From Caulobacteraceae bacterium (GTDB taxonomy: Bacteria; Pseudomonadota; Alphaproteobacteria; Caulobacterales; Caulobacteraceae), in assembly GCA_027489335.1 (NCBI GenBank), contig JAIXZX010000008.1, positions 62,001 to 126,000 on the forward strand: DNA of 64,000 bases, given 5' to 3'. A program made the position numbers and the translations under genes. This document shows, piece by piece, positions 17,758 through 27,100 of this stretch. The notes beneath the pieces are model-generated. The model ran no database searches. It was not told the origin of the DNA and saw only the letters and a list, made by a program, of their open reading frames with translations. How positions within the stretch are numbered: the first letter of the stretch is position 1; every line of letters starts with the position of its first letter.

Positions 17758-19053
17758 TCAGTCCCGGCGATAGACGACCCGACCATCGACCAGGGTCATG
17801 CGGACCACGCCCTGCAGGCGGCGGCCGTCGAAGGGGGAGTTCTTGGACTTGGATTTCAGGTCCGCCAGCTCCACGACCATCGGCGCGGCCAGGTCGCAGA
17901 GGACGAGGTCGGCCGGCGCGCCCTTGGCCAGGCGGCCTGCGGGCAAGCCCAGCAGGGCGGCGGGACGGCTGGTCACCTTGGCCATCAGATCGATGAGCGG
18001 GATGCGGCCCTCGTGGTGGAAGGCCAGCAGGGCCGGCAGCAGGGTCTGCAGGCCTACCGCACCCGGCGCGGCCTCGTCATAGGGCAGGCGCTTGTCCTCG
18101 GCGGGCGCGGGAGCGTGGGCCGAGACGACGATGTCGATGAGGCCTGAGGCCAGGGCCTCAATGGTCGCCTGCCGGTCGTCCTCGCCGCGCAGGGGCGGGT
18201 CGACCTTGCAGAAGGTGCGGTAGTCGCCGATGTCCACCTCGTTGAAGGACAGGTGATTGATCGAGGTGGTGGCGGTCACGTCCAGGCCCCGGGTCTTGCC
18301 GCGCTCCAGGCTTTCCAGGGCGCAGGCCGTGGTGATCTGGTCCACCAGCAGCCGACCGCCGGTGAGCTCCACCAGGGCGAGGTCGCGCTCCAGCATGATT
18401 TTTTCGGCGATGGGCGGGACGGACGGCAGGCCCATGCGGCCCGCCAGTTCCCCCTCCGTGGCCGCAGCGCCCGCCGACAGCCAGGGATCGGCCGGCCGGT
18501 GGGCCACCAGCACCCCGAAGCTGCGGGCATAGGCCAGCAGGCGGCGGAAGACCTTGGAATTGACGATGGGATGGTCGGCGTCGGTGACATAGACGCAGCC
18601 GGCGTCGCGCATCAGGCCGATCTCGGCCATCCGCTCGCCTGCCAGGCCCTTGGTGGCCGCGCCGGCCGGATAGACGTGGACCAGCTCGATATCGCGGGCC
18701 CGGCGCAGGATGAAGTCCACCACCGAGGGATCATCCACCACCGGCGAGGTGTCGGGCTGGACGACGATGGAGGTGACGCCACCGGCGGCGGCGGCGAGCG
18801 CGGCGGACTTCAGCGTCTCCTTGGGCTCGGCGCCAGGCTCGCCGGTCTTGACCCGCAGATCGATCAGGCCGGGACTGAGCATGGCGCCGCGGGCGTCCAG
18901 GGCCTCTATTTCGTCGGACAGGCTTCCCAGATCGCCGCCGAAGACGACGTCGGCGATCTTGCCGTTCTTGACCAGCAGAGCGCCGCGTTCGTCCTGGCCG
19001 GACGCGGGATCAACGAGGCGGGCGTTGAGGATCGCCAGGGGACGGGAAGCCAT
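17758..19053 (-). CDS. Dihydroorotase homologue lacking catalytic residues (PyrC'/PyrX type)
   Basis: 431-residue amidohydrolase of class I dihydroorotase type by length, by overall pattern and by linkage to pyrB. The metal site is gone: where active enzymes have HxH after PGLID, this one has R67-V-K69; the later HisSTA position is Gln (VDQITTA, Q239); and the catalytic Asp of the usual TDHAPH is Ala (SAHAPA, A312). It cannot be an ordinary zinc dihydroorotase. In Pseudomonas and others such pseudo-dihydroorotases hold PyrB trimers in an active holoenzyme, which is the likely job here. Its ATG overlaps the pyrB stop (TGATG). Confidence 0.88.
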   Translation of the reverse strand: MASRPLAILNARLVDPASGQDERGALLVKNGKIADVVFGGDLGSLSDEIEALDARGAMLSPGLIDLRVKTGEPGAEPKETLKSAALAAAAGGVTSIVVQPDTSPVVDDPSVVDFILRRARDIELVHVYPAGAATKGLAGERMAEIGLMRDAGCVYVTDADHPIVNSKVFRRLLAYARSFGVLVAHRPADPWLSAGAAATEGELAGRMGLPSVPPIAEKIMLERDLALVELTGGRLLVDQITTACALESLERGKTRGLDVTATTSINHLSFNEVDIGDYRTFCKVDPPLRGEDDRQATIEALASGLIDIVVSAHAPAPAEDKRLPYDEAAPGAVGLQTLLPALLAFHHEGRIPLIDLMAKVTSRPAALLGLPAGRLAKGAPADLVLCDLAAPMVVELADLKSKSKNSPFDGRRLQGVVRMTLVDGRVVYRRD

Positions 19054-20030
19054 CAGTCGTTATCCAGCCTTGCCGAAAGGGCGGCGAGCACCGCCATGCG
19101 GGCGGCGACCCCCATCTCCACCTGATCCTGGATCAGGCTGACGGCCAGGTCGTCGGCCACCTCGGAATCGATCTCCACCCCGCGGTTCATGGGACCCGGA
19201 TGCATGACCCGGACGTGGGGGGCGGCGCAGGCCAGCTTCTCCCGGTCGAGGCCGAAGAAACGGAAATATTCCCGCTGCGATGGCGCCAGGACGCCGTCCA
19301 TGCGCTCCAGCTGCAGGCGCAGCATCATCACGACGTCGCAGCCTTCGATGCCCTTGCGCAGGTCGTGATAGACCGCCGAGCCCCAGCGATCGGCTTCCGC
19401 GGGCATCAGGGTCGGCGGGCCCACCAGGCGGACCTCGGCGCCCATCATCTGCAATAGGCCGACATTTGAGCGCGCCACCCGGCTGTGGAGCACGTCGCCA
19501 CAGATGGCCACGCGCAGACCGGCGATACGGCCAAAGGCCCGGCGCATGGAGAGCGCGTCCAGCAGAGCCTGGGTCGGATGTTCGTGCTGACCGTCGCCAG
19601 CGTTGATCACCGAACAGGACACCTTCTGCGACAGGAGCGAGGCCGCGCCAGACGAGGCGTGGCGCACCACCAGCAGGTCGGGCTGCATGGCGTTCAGCGT
19701 TACGGCGGTGTCGATCAGGGTCTCGCCCTTGGAGATGGACGAGGCCCGCGGGCTCATATTGACCACATCGGCGCCCAGCCGTTTGCCAGCCAGTTCGAAG
19801 GAGCTCTGGGTCCGGGTGGAGTTCTCGAAGAACAGGTTCATCAGCGTGCGACCCTTGAGCAGGTCGAGCTTCTTCGAGGTCTGGCGGTTGAGGGCGACGA
19901 AACCGTCGGCCAGGTTCAACAGGTCGGTCACCTCTACCGGATTCAGGTCCAGGACCGACAGGAAGTGGCGCTTGGGGAAGGGGAAGGTCTTCCCCAGGAC
20001 GTCGATCAGACCGGAATCGGGGGCGCTCAT
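19053..20030 (-). CDS. pyrB: Aspartate carbamoyltransferase catalytic subunit
   Basis: 325 residues. Catalyses carbamoyl phosphate + L-aspartate to N-carbamoyl-L-aspartate in pyrimidine synthesis. Seen: carbamoyl-phosphate site [39 protein letters not shown], and the aspartate-site loop [10 protein letters not shown]; the C-terminal [13 protein letters not shown] is also typical. No pyrI regulatory subunit is nearby; the partner is the overlapping pseudo-dihydroorotase. It lies 67 bp behind ruvX. Confidence 0.97.
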   Translation of the reverse strand: MSAPDSGLIDVLGKTFPFPKRHFLSVLDLNPVEVTDLLNLADGFVALNRQTSKKLDLLKGRTLMNLFFENSTRTQSSFELAGKRLGADVVNMSPRASSISKGETLIDTAVTLNAMQPDLLVVRHASSGAASLLSQKVSCSVINAGDGQHEHPTQALLDALSMRRAFGRIAGLRVAICGDVLHSRVARSNVGLLQMMGAEVRLVGPPTLMPAEADRWGSAVYHDLRKGIEGCDVVMMLRLQLERMDGVLAPSQREYFRFFGLDREKLACAAPHVRVMHPGPMNRGVEIDSEVADDLAVSLIQDQVEMGVAARMAVLAALSARLDND

Positions 20031-20097
20031 GGGGCCGTCCTCTTAAGGGGGCTGGGCGGTCTCGCCAAGACGTCTGTCCTGCGCCCGACCATTCGCC

Positions 20098-20580
20098 CTA
20101 GGCCTCCGCCGCCGGCAGGTTGCGCAGGCGCTCCAGGGCGCCCTGGAGGATCCAGGCCGCGGCGGTCTTGTCGACCACCTCGCCCCGGCGGGCCCGGCTC
20201 ATGTCGACTTCGTCCACAAGCATGCGGTTGACCGCTACCGAGGACATCCGCTCGTCCCAGAAGGCGATGGGCAGGTCGCGCAGGCGCAGCAGATTGCGCG
20301 CGAAGGCGCGGCTGGACTGACAGCGCGGACCCTCCGTCCCATCCATATTGACCGGCAGGCCGATGACGAGGGCCAGGGCGCCGCGGCCCTCCATCAGAGA
20401 AAACAGCTGCTCGGCGTCGTCTGTGAACTTCGTCTTGCGGATCAGGGCGAGCGGCGAGGCGACCATCCGCATGCCGTCGCACACGGCGACCCCTATCGTC
20501 TTCTCGCCCAGGTCCAGCCCGACCACGGGCGCGATCGGGGGGAGGGCGGCAGGCAGGTCCAGCAGGTCGAGAACGGGCAT
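20098..20580 (-). CDS. ruvX: RuvX/YqgF, RNase H-fold putative pre-16S rRNA nuclease / Holliday junction resolvase
   Basis: 160 residues from the ATG at 20580 (MPVLDLLDLP). The YqgF core is present: VVGLDLGEKTIGVAVCDG with the first catalytic Asp, LVIGLPVNMDGTEGPRCQ, FWDERMSSVAVNR, and VDKTAAAWILQGALE with the last Asp. E. coli YqgF acts in 16S rRNA 5' processing. An in-frame ATG 22 codons earlier exists but the added segment looks unconserved and basic. First gene of the run toward pyrB. Confidence 0.92.
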   Translation of the reverse strand: MPVLDLLDLPAALPPIAPVVGLDLGEKTIGVAVCDGMRMVASPLALIRKTKFTDDAEQLFSLMEGRGALALVIGLPVNMDGTEGPRCQSSRAFARNLLRLRDLPIAFWDERMSSVAVNRMLVDEVDMSRARRGEVVDKTAAAWILQGALERLRNLPAAEA

Positions 20581-20711
20581 GGGCCGCTCATACCATCGGC
20601 GCCCCGGCGCGCCACGGGATTTCAGGGCCTTTGCCCGTCGGTTCATCGATCTCCGGTATTGGTGGCGGCGAAGCTTGAGCGTAGATCAGCCAAGCAAGGC
20701 GGGGGGCTGAT

Positions 20712-21620
20712 ATGCCGACGACAGGAACGACCGACTGGCCGCGCAAGACGCGGGATATCCACAACCACCATATGGATTCCACCGTCTGGGACCGGATCGA
20801 CTTCCGGGACGACGATGTGGTGGTGGCGACCTACGCCAAGTCCGGCACCACCTGGACGCAGCATATCGTGGGCCAGCTGGTCTTCGCCGGTGATCCTGAG
20901 GTTAAGGTCGCCGAGATCTCGCCATGGGTCGACCTGCGGATCATGCCGCCCAACCTGATGGACATCCTTGAGGCCCAGACGCACCGGCGCATTCTCAAGA
21001 CCCACCTGCCCGTCGATGCGCTCACCTTCTCGCCCAAGGCCCGCTACATCTATATCGGGCGCGACGGCCGCGACGTGCTGTGGAGCCTCTATAACCATCA
21101 CGCCAACGCCAATGCGCTCTGGTACGAGGCGATCAACGACACCCCCGGCCGGGTGGGGCCGCCGGTCGAGCGCGCCGACCCCGATATCCGCCGTTACTTC
21201 CTGACTTGGCTGGAGCAGGATGGCGCGCCCTTCTGGCCCTATTGGGAAAACATCGCCACCTGGTGGGCGATCCGCGATCTGCCCAATGTCATGCTGGTCC
21301 ATTTCAACGACCTGAAGCAGGACCTGGAGGGCGAGATGCGCAAAATCGCTGCCTTCCTGGACTGCGATATCCCCGAGGACCGCTGGCTGACGATCCTGGA
21401 GCACTGTTCCTTCGACTGGATGAAGGCCCATGCGGAGAATGTCGCCCCGCTCGGCGGCGCCATATTCGAAGGCGGCGCCCAGACCTTCATCAACAAGGGC
21501 GTCAACGGCCGCTGGCGTGACGTCCTGACCCCAGCCGACATCGCCGCCTACGAGGCCCGGGCGATGGCGGAACTCGGGCCCGAATGCGCCGGCTGGCTGG
21601 CGTCGGGCGGGGCGGTCTAG
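20712..21620 (+). CDS. PAPS-dependent sulfotransferase (cytosolic aryl/steroid type)
   Basis: 302 residues of the Sulfotransfer_1 family, length close to animal SULT1/2 enzymes. PAPS-binding motifs: 5'-phosphosulfate loop ATYAKSGTTWTQHIV, 3'-phosphate motif YIYIGRDGRDVLWSLYNH, and the C-terminal FINKGVNGRWRDVLT equivalent of RKGxxGDWK. ILKTHLPVDAL carries the usual catalytic-region His. Transfers sulfate from PAPS to a hydroxyl of a small molecule; the acceptor is unknown. Single gene without obvious partners, divergent from ruvX. Such sulfotransferases are common in xenobiotic-degrading alphaproteobacteria. Confidence 0.9.
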   Translation: MPTTGTTDWPRKTRDIHNHHMDSTVWDRIDFRDDDVVVATYAKSGTTWTQHIVGQLVFAGDPEVKVAEISPWVDLRIMPPNLMDILEAQTHRRILKTHLPVDALTFSPKARYIYIGRDGRDVLWSLYNHHANANALWYEAINDTPGRVGPPVERADPDIRRYFLTWLEQDGAPFWPYWENIATWWAIRDLPNVMLVHFNDLKQDLEGEMRKIAAFLDCDIPEDRWLTILEHCSFDWMKAHAENVAPLGGAIFEGGAQTFINKGVNGRWRDVLTPADIAAYEARAMAELGPECAGWLASGGAV

Positions 21621-21673
21621 AGTCGCGCTCCCGGCGCCGACGGACGCTAGGCGCGCGATTGCGTCGCGGCGGC

Positions 21674-21701
21674 TTGTCAAAGGTGGCGTCGCACGGCTAA
21701 C
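21674..21701 (+). promoter_or_regulatory. Promoter of gatCA
   Basis: TTGTCA, 16-bp spacer, GCTAAC; the -10 resembles the Caulobacter housekeeping GCTANA box. It lies about 29 bp before the gatC start codon, in the gap behind the sulfotransferase gene. Confidence 0.45.
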
Positions 21702-21729
21702 CCACGGGTCAGATTGCAAGGAGGCCCCC

Positions 21730-22017
21730 ATGGCCATCGACGCGGCGACCGTGCGCAAGGTCGCCAAGCTGGCGCGCATCGCCGAACCAGAAGAGCGCAT
21801 CGAGCCGCTCGCCCGCGAACTCAACGGCATCCTGACCTGGATCGAGATGCTCAACGAGGTGGACACCGACGGGATCGAACCCATGACCTCGGTGGTCCAT
21901 CAGGGGCTGCCCATGCGCGAGGACGTGGTCACCGAGGGCGGCGATCCGGCCAAGGTGCTGGCCAATGCGCCCAAGGCGGCCAAGGACTTCTTCGTTGTCC
22001 CCAAGGTGGTGGAATAG
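21730..22017 (+). CDS. gatC: Asp-tRNA(Asn)/Glu-tRNA(Gln) amidotransferase subunit C
   Basis: 95 residues; small subunit of the GatCAB amidotransferase that amidates mischarged Glu-tRNA(Gln) and/or Asp-tRNA(Asn). Typical pattern: VRKVAKLARIAEPEERIEPL, LTWIEMLNEVDTDGIEPM, and LREDVV-like PMREDVVTEGG near the end. AAGGAGG lies 6 nt before the ATG. gatA starts at the base after its stop. Confidence 0.97.
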   Translation: MAIDAATVRKVAKLARIAEPEERIEPLARELNGILTWIEMLNEVDTDGIEPMTSVVHQGLPMREDVVTEGGDPAKVLANAPKAAKDFFVVPKVVE

Positions 22018-23490
22018 ATGAGCGACCTGACCAAGCTCACCCTCAAGTCCGCCCTGGAAGGCCTTGAGTCTAAGGCCTTTTCGTCCGTTGAGCTGACCCG
22101 CGCCCATATCGAGGCCGTGGAATCCGCCAGGGCGCTGAACGCCTATGTGCTGGAGACCCCGGACAAGGCGCTGGCCATGGCGCAGGCCAGCGACGCCCGC
22201 CGCGCCCAAGGCCAGGCCGGCGCCCTGGACGGCGCGCCCCTGGGGATCAAGGACCTGTTCTGCACCGAGGGCGTCCGCTCCACGGCCTGCTCCAAGATCC
22301 TCGGCGACTTCAAGCCGACCTACGAGTCCAGCGTCACCGCCAATCTCTGGCGGGACGGGGCTGTGATGCTCGGCAAGCTCAACATGGATGAGTTCGCCAT
22401 GGGCTCGTCCAATGAGACCAGCGCCTTTGGCCCGGTGATCAATCCCTGGCGCGGGGCGGGCGAAACGACGCCGCTGACGCCGGGCGGCTCCTCCGGGGGC
22501 TCGGCGGCCGCCGTGGCCGCTCAGCTGTGCCTGGGCGCGACGGCCACCGACACCGGCGGCTCCATCCGCCAGCCCGCCGCCCTGACCGGCACGGTTGGGA
22601 TCAAACCGACCTATGGCCGGTGCTCGCGCTGGGGCGTTGTGGCCTTCGCTTCGTCTCTGGACCAGGCCGGCCCCATCGCCCGGACCGTGGAGGATGCAGC
22701 CCTGCTGCTGACCTCCATGGCCGGACACGACCCCCGCGACTCCACCAGCCTGGACGTGGCCACGCCCGACTTCGCCAGCTTCGTGGGCAAGTCGGTGAAG
22801 GGCATGCGGGTGGGGATCCCCAAAGAGTACCGCGTCGATGGCATGCCCGCCGAGATCGAGCAGCTCTGGGAACAGGGCATCGCCTGGCTGAAGGAGGCCG
22901 GCTGCGAGATCGTCGAGGTGTCGCTGCCGCACACCAAATACGCCCTGCCGGCCTATTACATCGTCGCCCCGGCCGAGGCCTCGTCCAACCTCGCCCGCTA
23001 TGACGGCATGCGCTACGGCCTTCGGGTCGATGGCGCCAATCTGACCGAGACCTATGAGCAGACCCGCGCCGCGGGCTTCGGCGAAGAGGTCAAGCGCCGC
23101 ATCCTGATCGGCACCTATGTGCTCTCAGCCGGCTATTACGACGCCTATTACCTCAAGGCCCAGAAGGTCCGTCAGCGCATCGCCGACGATTTCGACCAGG
23201 CCTTCGAGCGGGTGGACGCGCTGCTGACGCCGACGGCGCCCTCGGCGGCCTTCCCGCTGGGTGAGAACGCCGATGATCCGGTGGCCATGTACCTGAACGA
23301 CATCTTCACTGTGACTGTGAACCTGGCCGGTCTGCCGGGGATGAGCGTCCCGGCCGGAATCGACGCCAGGGGGCTGCCGCTGGGCTTGCAGCTGATCGGC
23401 CGGGCCCTGGACGAGGGGTCGCTGTTCTCCCTGGGCGGAGTGATCGAACAGGCCGCGGGCTTCACGGCCCGTCCGGACCGCTGGTGGTAG
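22018..23490 (+). CDS. gatA: GatCAB amidotransferase subunit A (amidase)
   Basis: 490 residues; the glutaminase subunit that frees ammonia for GatB. Amidase-signature catalytic triad is visible: the Lys in [18 protein letters not shown], the cis-Ser in [15 protein letters not shown], and the nucleophile Ser in [13 protein letters not shown]. Length is normal. Abuts gatC; gatB follows only after a 459-bp interval containing an opposite-strand gene. Confidence 0.97.
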   Translation: MSDLTKLTLKSALEGLESKAFSSVELTRAHIEAVESARALNAYVLETPDKALAMAQASDARRAQGQAGALDGAPLGIKDLFCTEGVRSTACSKILGDFKPTYESSVTANLWRDGAVMLGKLNMDEFAMGSSNETSAFGPVINPWRGAGETTPLTPGGSSGGSAAAVAAQLCLGATATDTGGSIRQPAALTGTVGIKPTYGRCSRWGVVAFASSLDQAGPIARTVEDAALLLTSMAGHDPRDSTSLDVATPDFASFVGKSVKGMRVGIPKEYRVDGMPAEIEQLWEQGIAWLKEAGCEIVEVSLPHTKYALPAYYIVAPAEASSNLARYDGMRYGLRVDGANLTETYEQTRAAGFGEEVKRRILIGTYVLSAGYYDAYYLKAQKVRQRIADDFDQAFERVDALLTPTAPSAAFPLGENADDPVAMYLNDIFTVTVNLAGLPGMSVPAGIDARGLPLGLQLIGRALDEGSLFSLGGVIEQAAGFTARPDRWW

Positions 23491-23541
23491 GCGCCTCCGT
23501 CCGGCCGACGAGGCGCCGGACGGAAGCGGTTACGCCGGGCT

Positions 23542-23826
23542 TTAGTCTGCGGGCAGCTCGCTCTTGATGGCCGCCAGCGTCTCGTCGGTGATCAGGCCTT
23601 CGGAGAAGGGCTTAAGCTCCACCAGCGTCATGCCCTTGAACATGTCGTAGGAGGGGTGGGTGCTGATGCCGGGAATGTGCTTTTCCAGCACGGCCTTGGC
23701 CTTTTCGTCGGCGACCAGCTCGGCCACGGAATTGGTTTCGATGCTGAGCGCCGCGGCCGCGGCGCCGGAGACGGCGGCGAGGGTCAGCGAAAGGGCGAGA
23801 GCGCCCGTCATAAGAGCCTTGCGCAT
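23542..23826 (-). CDS. Small secreted protein of unknown function
   Basis: 94 residues with a clear signal peptide (MRKALMTGALALSLTLAAVSG, cleavage near AAAA) and a ~65-residue mature part containing LVADEKAKAVLEKHIPGIST and GLITDETLAAIKSELPAD. The motif of a C-terminal pair of short helices around P-G-I resembles a small domain that I recall attached to Caulobacteraceae secreted glycosidases and esterases; here it stands alone. Lies antisense between gatA and gatB. Function unknown. Confidence 0.75.
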   Translation of the reverse strand: MRKALMTGALALSLTLAAVSGAAAAALSIETNSVAELVADEKAKAVLEKHIPGISTHPSYDMFKGMTLVELKPFSEGLITDETLAAIKSELPAD

Positions 23827-23949
23827 GGATGGAGTTCCTCCCTGGAACGGCGTTGTTGCCGAGGCGGAGTGAGCGGCAGGCGCGGGCGTTTCGCAAGGGG
23901 TTTAACTTGGCCGCTTCCGCAGGGCGGCGGCTGGGATTAGGAAGAGCGG

Positions 23950-25443
23950 ATGACTGAGAACACCAAGTTGATCCAGGGCCGGACGGGTCCGTGGGAAATG
24001 GTCCTGGGGCTGGAAGTCCACGCCCAGGTCGCCTCCAACGCCAAGCTCTTCTCCGGCGCGGCCGTCGGCTTCGGCGCCGGGCCCAACGCCCAGGTCAGCC
24101 TGGTGGACGCGGCCATGCCCGGCATGCTGCCGGTGATCAACCGACGCTGCGTGGAGCAGGCCGTGCGCACGGGCCTGGGCCTGAAGGCGCAGATCAATCT
24201 GAAGTCGACCTTCGACCGGAAGAACTACTTCTATCCCGACCTGCCTCAAGGCTATCAGATCAGCCAGTTCAAGGAGCCCATCGTCGGCGAGGGCGAGGTC
24301 CTGGTGGAGCTGGATGACGGCGAGACCATCACCGTGCGGATCGAGCGGCTGCACCTGGAGCAGGACGCCGGCAAGTCCCTGCACGACCAGGACCCGGACT
24401 CCACCTATGTGGACCTGAACCGGGCCGGCACCGCCCTGATGGAAATCGTCTCGCGCCCCGATATGCGCAGCGCGCCGGAAGCTGCGGCCTATGTGAAGAA
24501 GCTGCGGACCATCCTCGTCTATCTGGGCACCTGCGACGGGGATATGGAGAAGGGCAATCTGCGCGCCGACGTGAACGTCTCGGTCTGCCGTCCGGGCGCC
24601 TATGAGAAGTTCCGCGCCACAGGCGACTTCAGCCATCTGGGCACGCGCTGCGAAATCAAGAACGTCAACTCCTACCGCTTCATCCAGCAGGCCATCGAGT
24701 ATGAGGCCCGCCGGCAGATCGAAATCCTGGAGGACGGCGGCAAGATCGACCAGGAGACGAGGCTTTTCGATCCTGGCAAGGGCGAGACGCGGTCCATGCG
24801 CTCCAAGGAAGAGGCGCATGATTACCGCTACTTCCCCGATCCGGATCTGCTGCCCCTGGAACTGGATCCCGCGTGGGTGAAGGCCATCGAGGACAGCCTG
24901 CCGGAACTGCCCGACCCCAAGAAGGCGCGCCTGCAGAGCCAGTATGGCCTGTCGGCCTATGACGCCGGCGTGCTTGTGGGCGACCAGGCCAGGGCCGACT
25001 TCTTCGAGGCCGCCGCCAAGGGTCGCGACGCCAAGCTGGTGGCCAACTGGGTGACCAACGATCTGGCCGCGCGGCTCACCGCCGCGAGCCTGGACATCGA
25101 GAACAGCCCGATCAGCGCCGGCGAGATCGCCGATCTGGTCAAGCTGATCGAAGACGGGGTCATCTCATCCAAGATCGCCAAGGACGTCTTCGAACGCATG
25201 TGGGCCGGTGAAGGCGCGCCCGCCGAAATCGTCGAGAAGCAGGGCCTGATGCAGGTCTCCGATACCGGCGAGCTGGAAGCCATCATCGATGGCCTGATCG
25301 CTGGCAACCCGGCCCAGGCCGAGTCGGTGAAGGAAAAGCCCCAGGCCATCGGCTGGTTCGTTGGCCAGGTGATGAAGGCCACCGGCGGCAAGGCCAATCC
25401 CGGGACGGTCAACCAGCTTCTCAAGGCCAAGCTCGGCCTCTGA
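23950..25443 (+). CDS. gatB: GatCAB amidotransferase subunit B
   Basis: 497 residues; binds the mischarged tRNA, activates the Glu/Asp side chain with ATP and transfers ammonia from GatA. Family signatures: [39 protein letters not shown], and [18 protein letters not shown]; the C-terminal GatB_Yqey tail domain ends LKAKLGL. Starts [10 protein letters not shown]. Separated from gatCA by an antisense gene, so probably transcribed from its own promoter. Followed by a strong hairpin. Confidence 0.97.
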   Translation: MTENTKLIQGRTGPWEMVLGLEVHAQVASNAKLFSGAAVGFGAGPNAQVSLVDAAMPGMLPVINRRCVEQAVRTGLGLKAQINLKSTFDRKNYFYPDLPQGYQISQFKEPIVGEGEVLVELDDGETITVRIERLHLEQDAGKSLHDQDPDSTYVDLNRAGTALMEIVSRPDMRSAPEAAAYVKKLRTILVYLGTCDGDMEKGNLRADVNVSVCRPGAYEKFRATGDFSHLGTRCEIKNVNSYRFIQQAIEYEARRQIEILEDGGKIDQETRLFDPGKGETRSMRSKEEAHDYRYFPDPDLLPLELDPAWVKAIEDSLPELPDPKKARLQSQYGLSAYDAGVLVGDQARADFFEAAAKGRDAKLVANWVTNDLAARLTAASLDIENSPISAGEIADLVKLIEDGVISSKIAKDVFERMWAGEGAPAEIVEKQGLMQVSDTGELEAIIDGLIAGNPAQAESVKEKPQAIGWFVGQVMKATGGKANPGTVNQLLKAKLGL

Positions 25444-25471
25444 CGGGCGCTGGATGGCGTATCAAACGAAG

Positions 25472-25500
25472 AGGGCCCCGGATCGATGATCCGGGGCCCT
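25472..25500. terminator. Intrinsic terminator hairpin after gatB
   Basis: Perfect 13-bp stem AGGGCCCCGGATC / GATCCGGGGCCCT with a 3-nt loop, 28 bp after the gatB stop and 15 bp from the end of the convergent RcnB-like gene. The T-run is short in both directions. Confidence 0.7.
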
Positions 25501-25515
25501 TGCCGTTCAGGACGA

Positions 25516-26031
25516 TCAGCGACCGCTGATGATCTCGAAGATGATGCCGGTGGCCACGGCGGCAAGCAGGTAGTCGTTGCCCACCTGGTGCCAGGCATAG
25601 CCCCGCGGCGGCGGCCGCAGGCGATAGCGGTGGTAGTCGTGCACCACATAGCCGCGGTAGTGGGGCGGCAGGACCGCCCCGCGCCGCCAGGCCACATAGC
25701 CCGGCCGGTATTGCGGATGGCTGTAATAGATCGTCGGCGGCGGGCCGTAGGACCAGCGGTTCTGGTAGTAGTAGCCATTATAGCGGCGGTGATCCCAGGA
25801 CTGGGCCCGCGGCGGCTGGTAGTGGCGGTTGTCATACCGGTTGTCATACCGGTGGTCGCGCCGGTCATAGCGATGGTCCCGGCGATCATCCCGATGGTCC
25901 CAGCGATCACCCCGACGGTCAGCATGATGCTCCCGGCGGTCCCACGACTGGGCGTGCGCTGCGGTGGCCGACGCCGCAATCGGGCCCGCAACCGCAGCCA
26001 TGGCCGCGAGACTCAAGATCAGACGTCTCAT
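25516..26031 (-). CDS. Secreted RcnB-like protein with Asp-Arg-His repeats
   Basis: 171 residues. Signal peptide (MRRLILSLAAMAAVAGPIAA, cut after AHA). Residues ~30-70 are built of short repeats such as DRRDHRYDRRDHRYDNRYDN, highly charged and His-rich. The C-terminal half matches the RcnB family (YRPGYVAWRRGAVLPPHYRG, PPRGYAWHQVGNDYLLAAVA), whose founding member is a periplasmic nickel/cobalt homeostasis factor. Metal binding by the His-rich stretch is inference. Lies beside a second, shorter RcnB-like gene. Confidence 0.8.
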   Translation of the reverse strand: MRRLILSLAAMAAVAGPIAASATAAHAQSWDRREHHADRRGDRWDHRDDRRDHRYDRRDHRYDNRYDNRHYQPPRAQSWDHRRYNGYYYQNRWSYGPPPTIYYSHPQYRPGYVAWRRGAVLPPHYRGYVVHDYHRYRLRPPPRGYAWHQVGNDYLLAAVATGIIFEIISGR

Positions 26032-26174
26032 TCTACGTCTCCGTTTTCTGCGGGCCCGACCGAGCGGGCCGCCACATCCCCCGATGGCCTAAAGGTGAGC
26101 CGCGCCCCCTGAACCGAAACTGAACAGTTAAGTCAGGTTCACCATCCGGCCCGCGGCGGGCGCGGGATGCGGCC

Positions 26175-26513
26175 TTAGTTGAACAGGCTTCGCACGACGT
26201 CAGCGATCAGACCGGTCTGGGTCTGGGCGAGATAGACGTCGTCGCCGACCCTAACCCATTCATACCCCACCGGCGGACGGCTGAGGCGATATCGCGCCGG
26301 CTCAGTAATGTAGTAGGTGCGCTCCGTGACATAGGCGCGCGGGATGTGGTCACCACGCCCCCACTGCTTCTTGGCCTGTCCGGGTGGCATGCCGTGCGGG
26401 TGAGCCTTGCCTGCGCCCTTGTCGTGATGGCGCCCATGTCCAGGATCGGCCATCGTGGCGGTGGGCAAGGCCAAAACCGCAACTACGGCGGCGGTGATCA
26501 AGATCGACTTCAT
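26175..26513 (-). CDS. Second secreted RcnB-like protein
   Basis: 112 residues from the ATG at 26513 (MKSILITAAVVAVLALPTAT, signal peptide). Mature part starts His-rich (DPGHGRHHDKGAGKAHPHG) and ends with the RcnB core: YYITEPARYRLSRPPVGYEW, VRVGDDVYLAQTQTGLIADV. An in-frame ATG 6 codons upstream exists, but the shorter start gives the normal signal-peptide N-terminus. It is 143 bp upstream of the larger homologue on the same strand; the two look like diverged duplicates. Function by family only. Confidence 0.78.
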   Translation of the reverse strand: MKSILITAAVVAVLALPTATMADPGHGRHHDKGAGKAHPHGMPPGQAKKQWGRGDHIPRAYVTERTYYITEPARYRLSRPPVGYEWVRVGDDVYLAQTQTGLIADVVRSLFN

Positions 26514-26712
26514 CGCAGGCTCCTTCTGCATGTCCCTCTCTCAGGGAACGTCTGGCGTTCGCGTCGGCTCCCGGCGGATGTCACGGGCGCTGGAGGGGCG
26601 GGGTCGGAAGCGCTGGATGAGGCGCCGTTAACTGTGCGTAGATGAAGGTTTCGCAGCAGTAAGCAGGCCGAAGTCTGCCAGAATGTCGCATGAATTCGAC
26701 TTCTTTTCGGAC

Positions 26713-26727
26713 TTAACCATATGTTCA
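26713..26727. promoter_or_regulatory. CtrA-like box (TTAA-N7-TTCA) in an AT-rich promoter region
   Basis: TTAACCATATGTTCA has the CtrA spacing with one mismatch in the second half. It sits in the clearly AT-richer stretch 26690-26750 before the Sel1-like gene; the rest of the gap 26514-26811 shows no other signal. Weak evidence. Confidence 0.3.
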
Positions 26728-26811
26728 GTCGATCTCGACTTTTGTAGCGCCATGGATAGCGGGGCAGGGGCGTCAGAACGCCGCCCACCGCTGGATGAGG
26801 ACGTGGAAGTC

Positions 26812-27087
26812 ATGTTTGCGAACGTGGAAGTGGGACAAGCCGAAGGCCTTCCCCTGCCGGGCCCCGAAGCCTCGGGGGACGAACTTTTCCGGCTGGGCAT
26901 GCTCTATTCGACGGGCCAGGGCGGCGCGCCGCTCGACTATGTTTCGGCACACATGCTGTTCAACCTGGCGGCCATGAAGGGCTCGATCGAGGCCAAGATC
27001 TACCGCAAGGAACTGTCGCAGGAGATGGCGTCCGAAGAGGTGGCCGAGGCCCAGCGCGCCGCCCGCGAATGGCTGGCCCAGGGCTGA
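26812..27087 (+). CDS. Sel1-like repeat protein (small)
   Basis: 91 residues from the ATG at 26812 (MFANVEVGQAEGLPLPGPEA) with GGAAG in front. It has one Sel1/TPR-like helical pair: ELFRLGMLYSTGQGGAPLDY then VSAHMLFNLAAMKGSIEA, and ends AREWLAQG. No signal peptide. Earlier in-frame ATGs at 26683 and 26752 exist, but that part is AT-richer, unlike coding DNA here, and overlaps the likely promoter. Such proteins mediate protein-protein contacts; the partner is unknown. Confidence 0.7.
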   Translation: MFANVEVGQAEGLPLPGPEASGDELFRLGMLYSTGQGGAPLDYVSAHMLFNLAAMKGSIEAKIYRKELSQEMASEEVAEAQRAAREWLAQG

Positions 27088-27100
27088 GGCCTGGCCGGCT

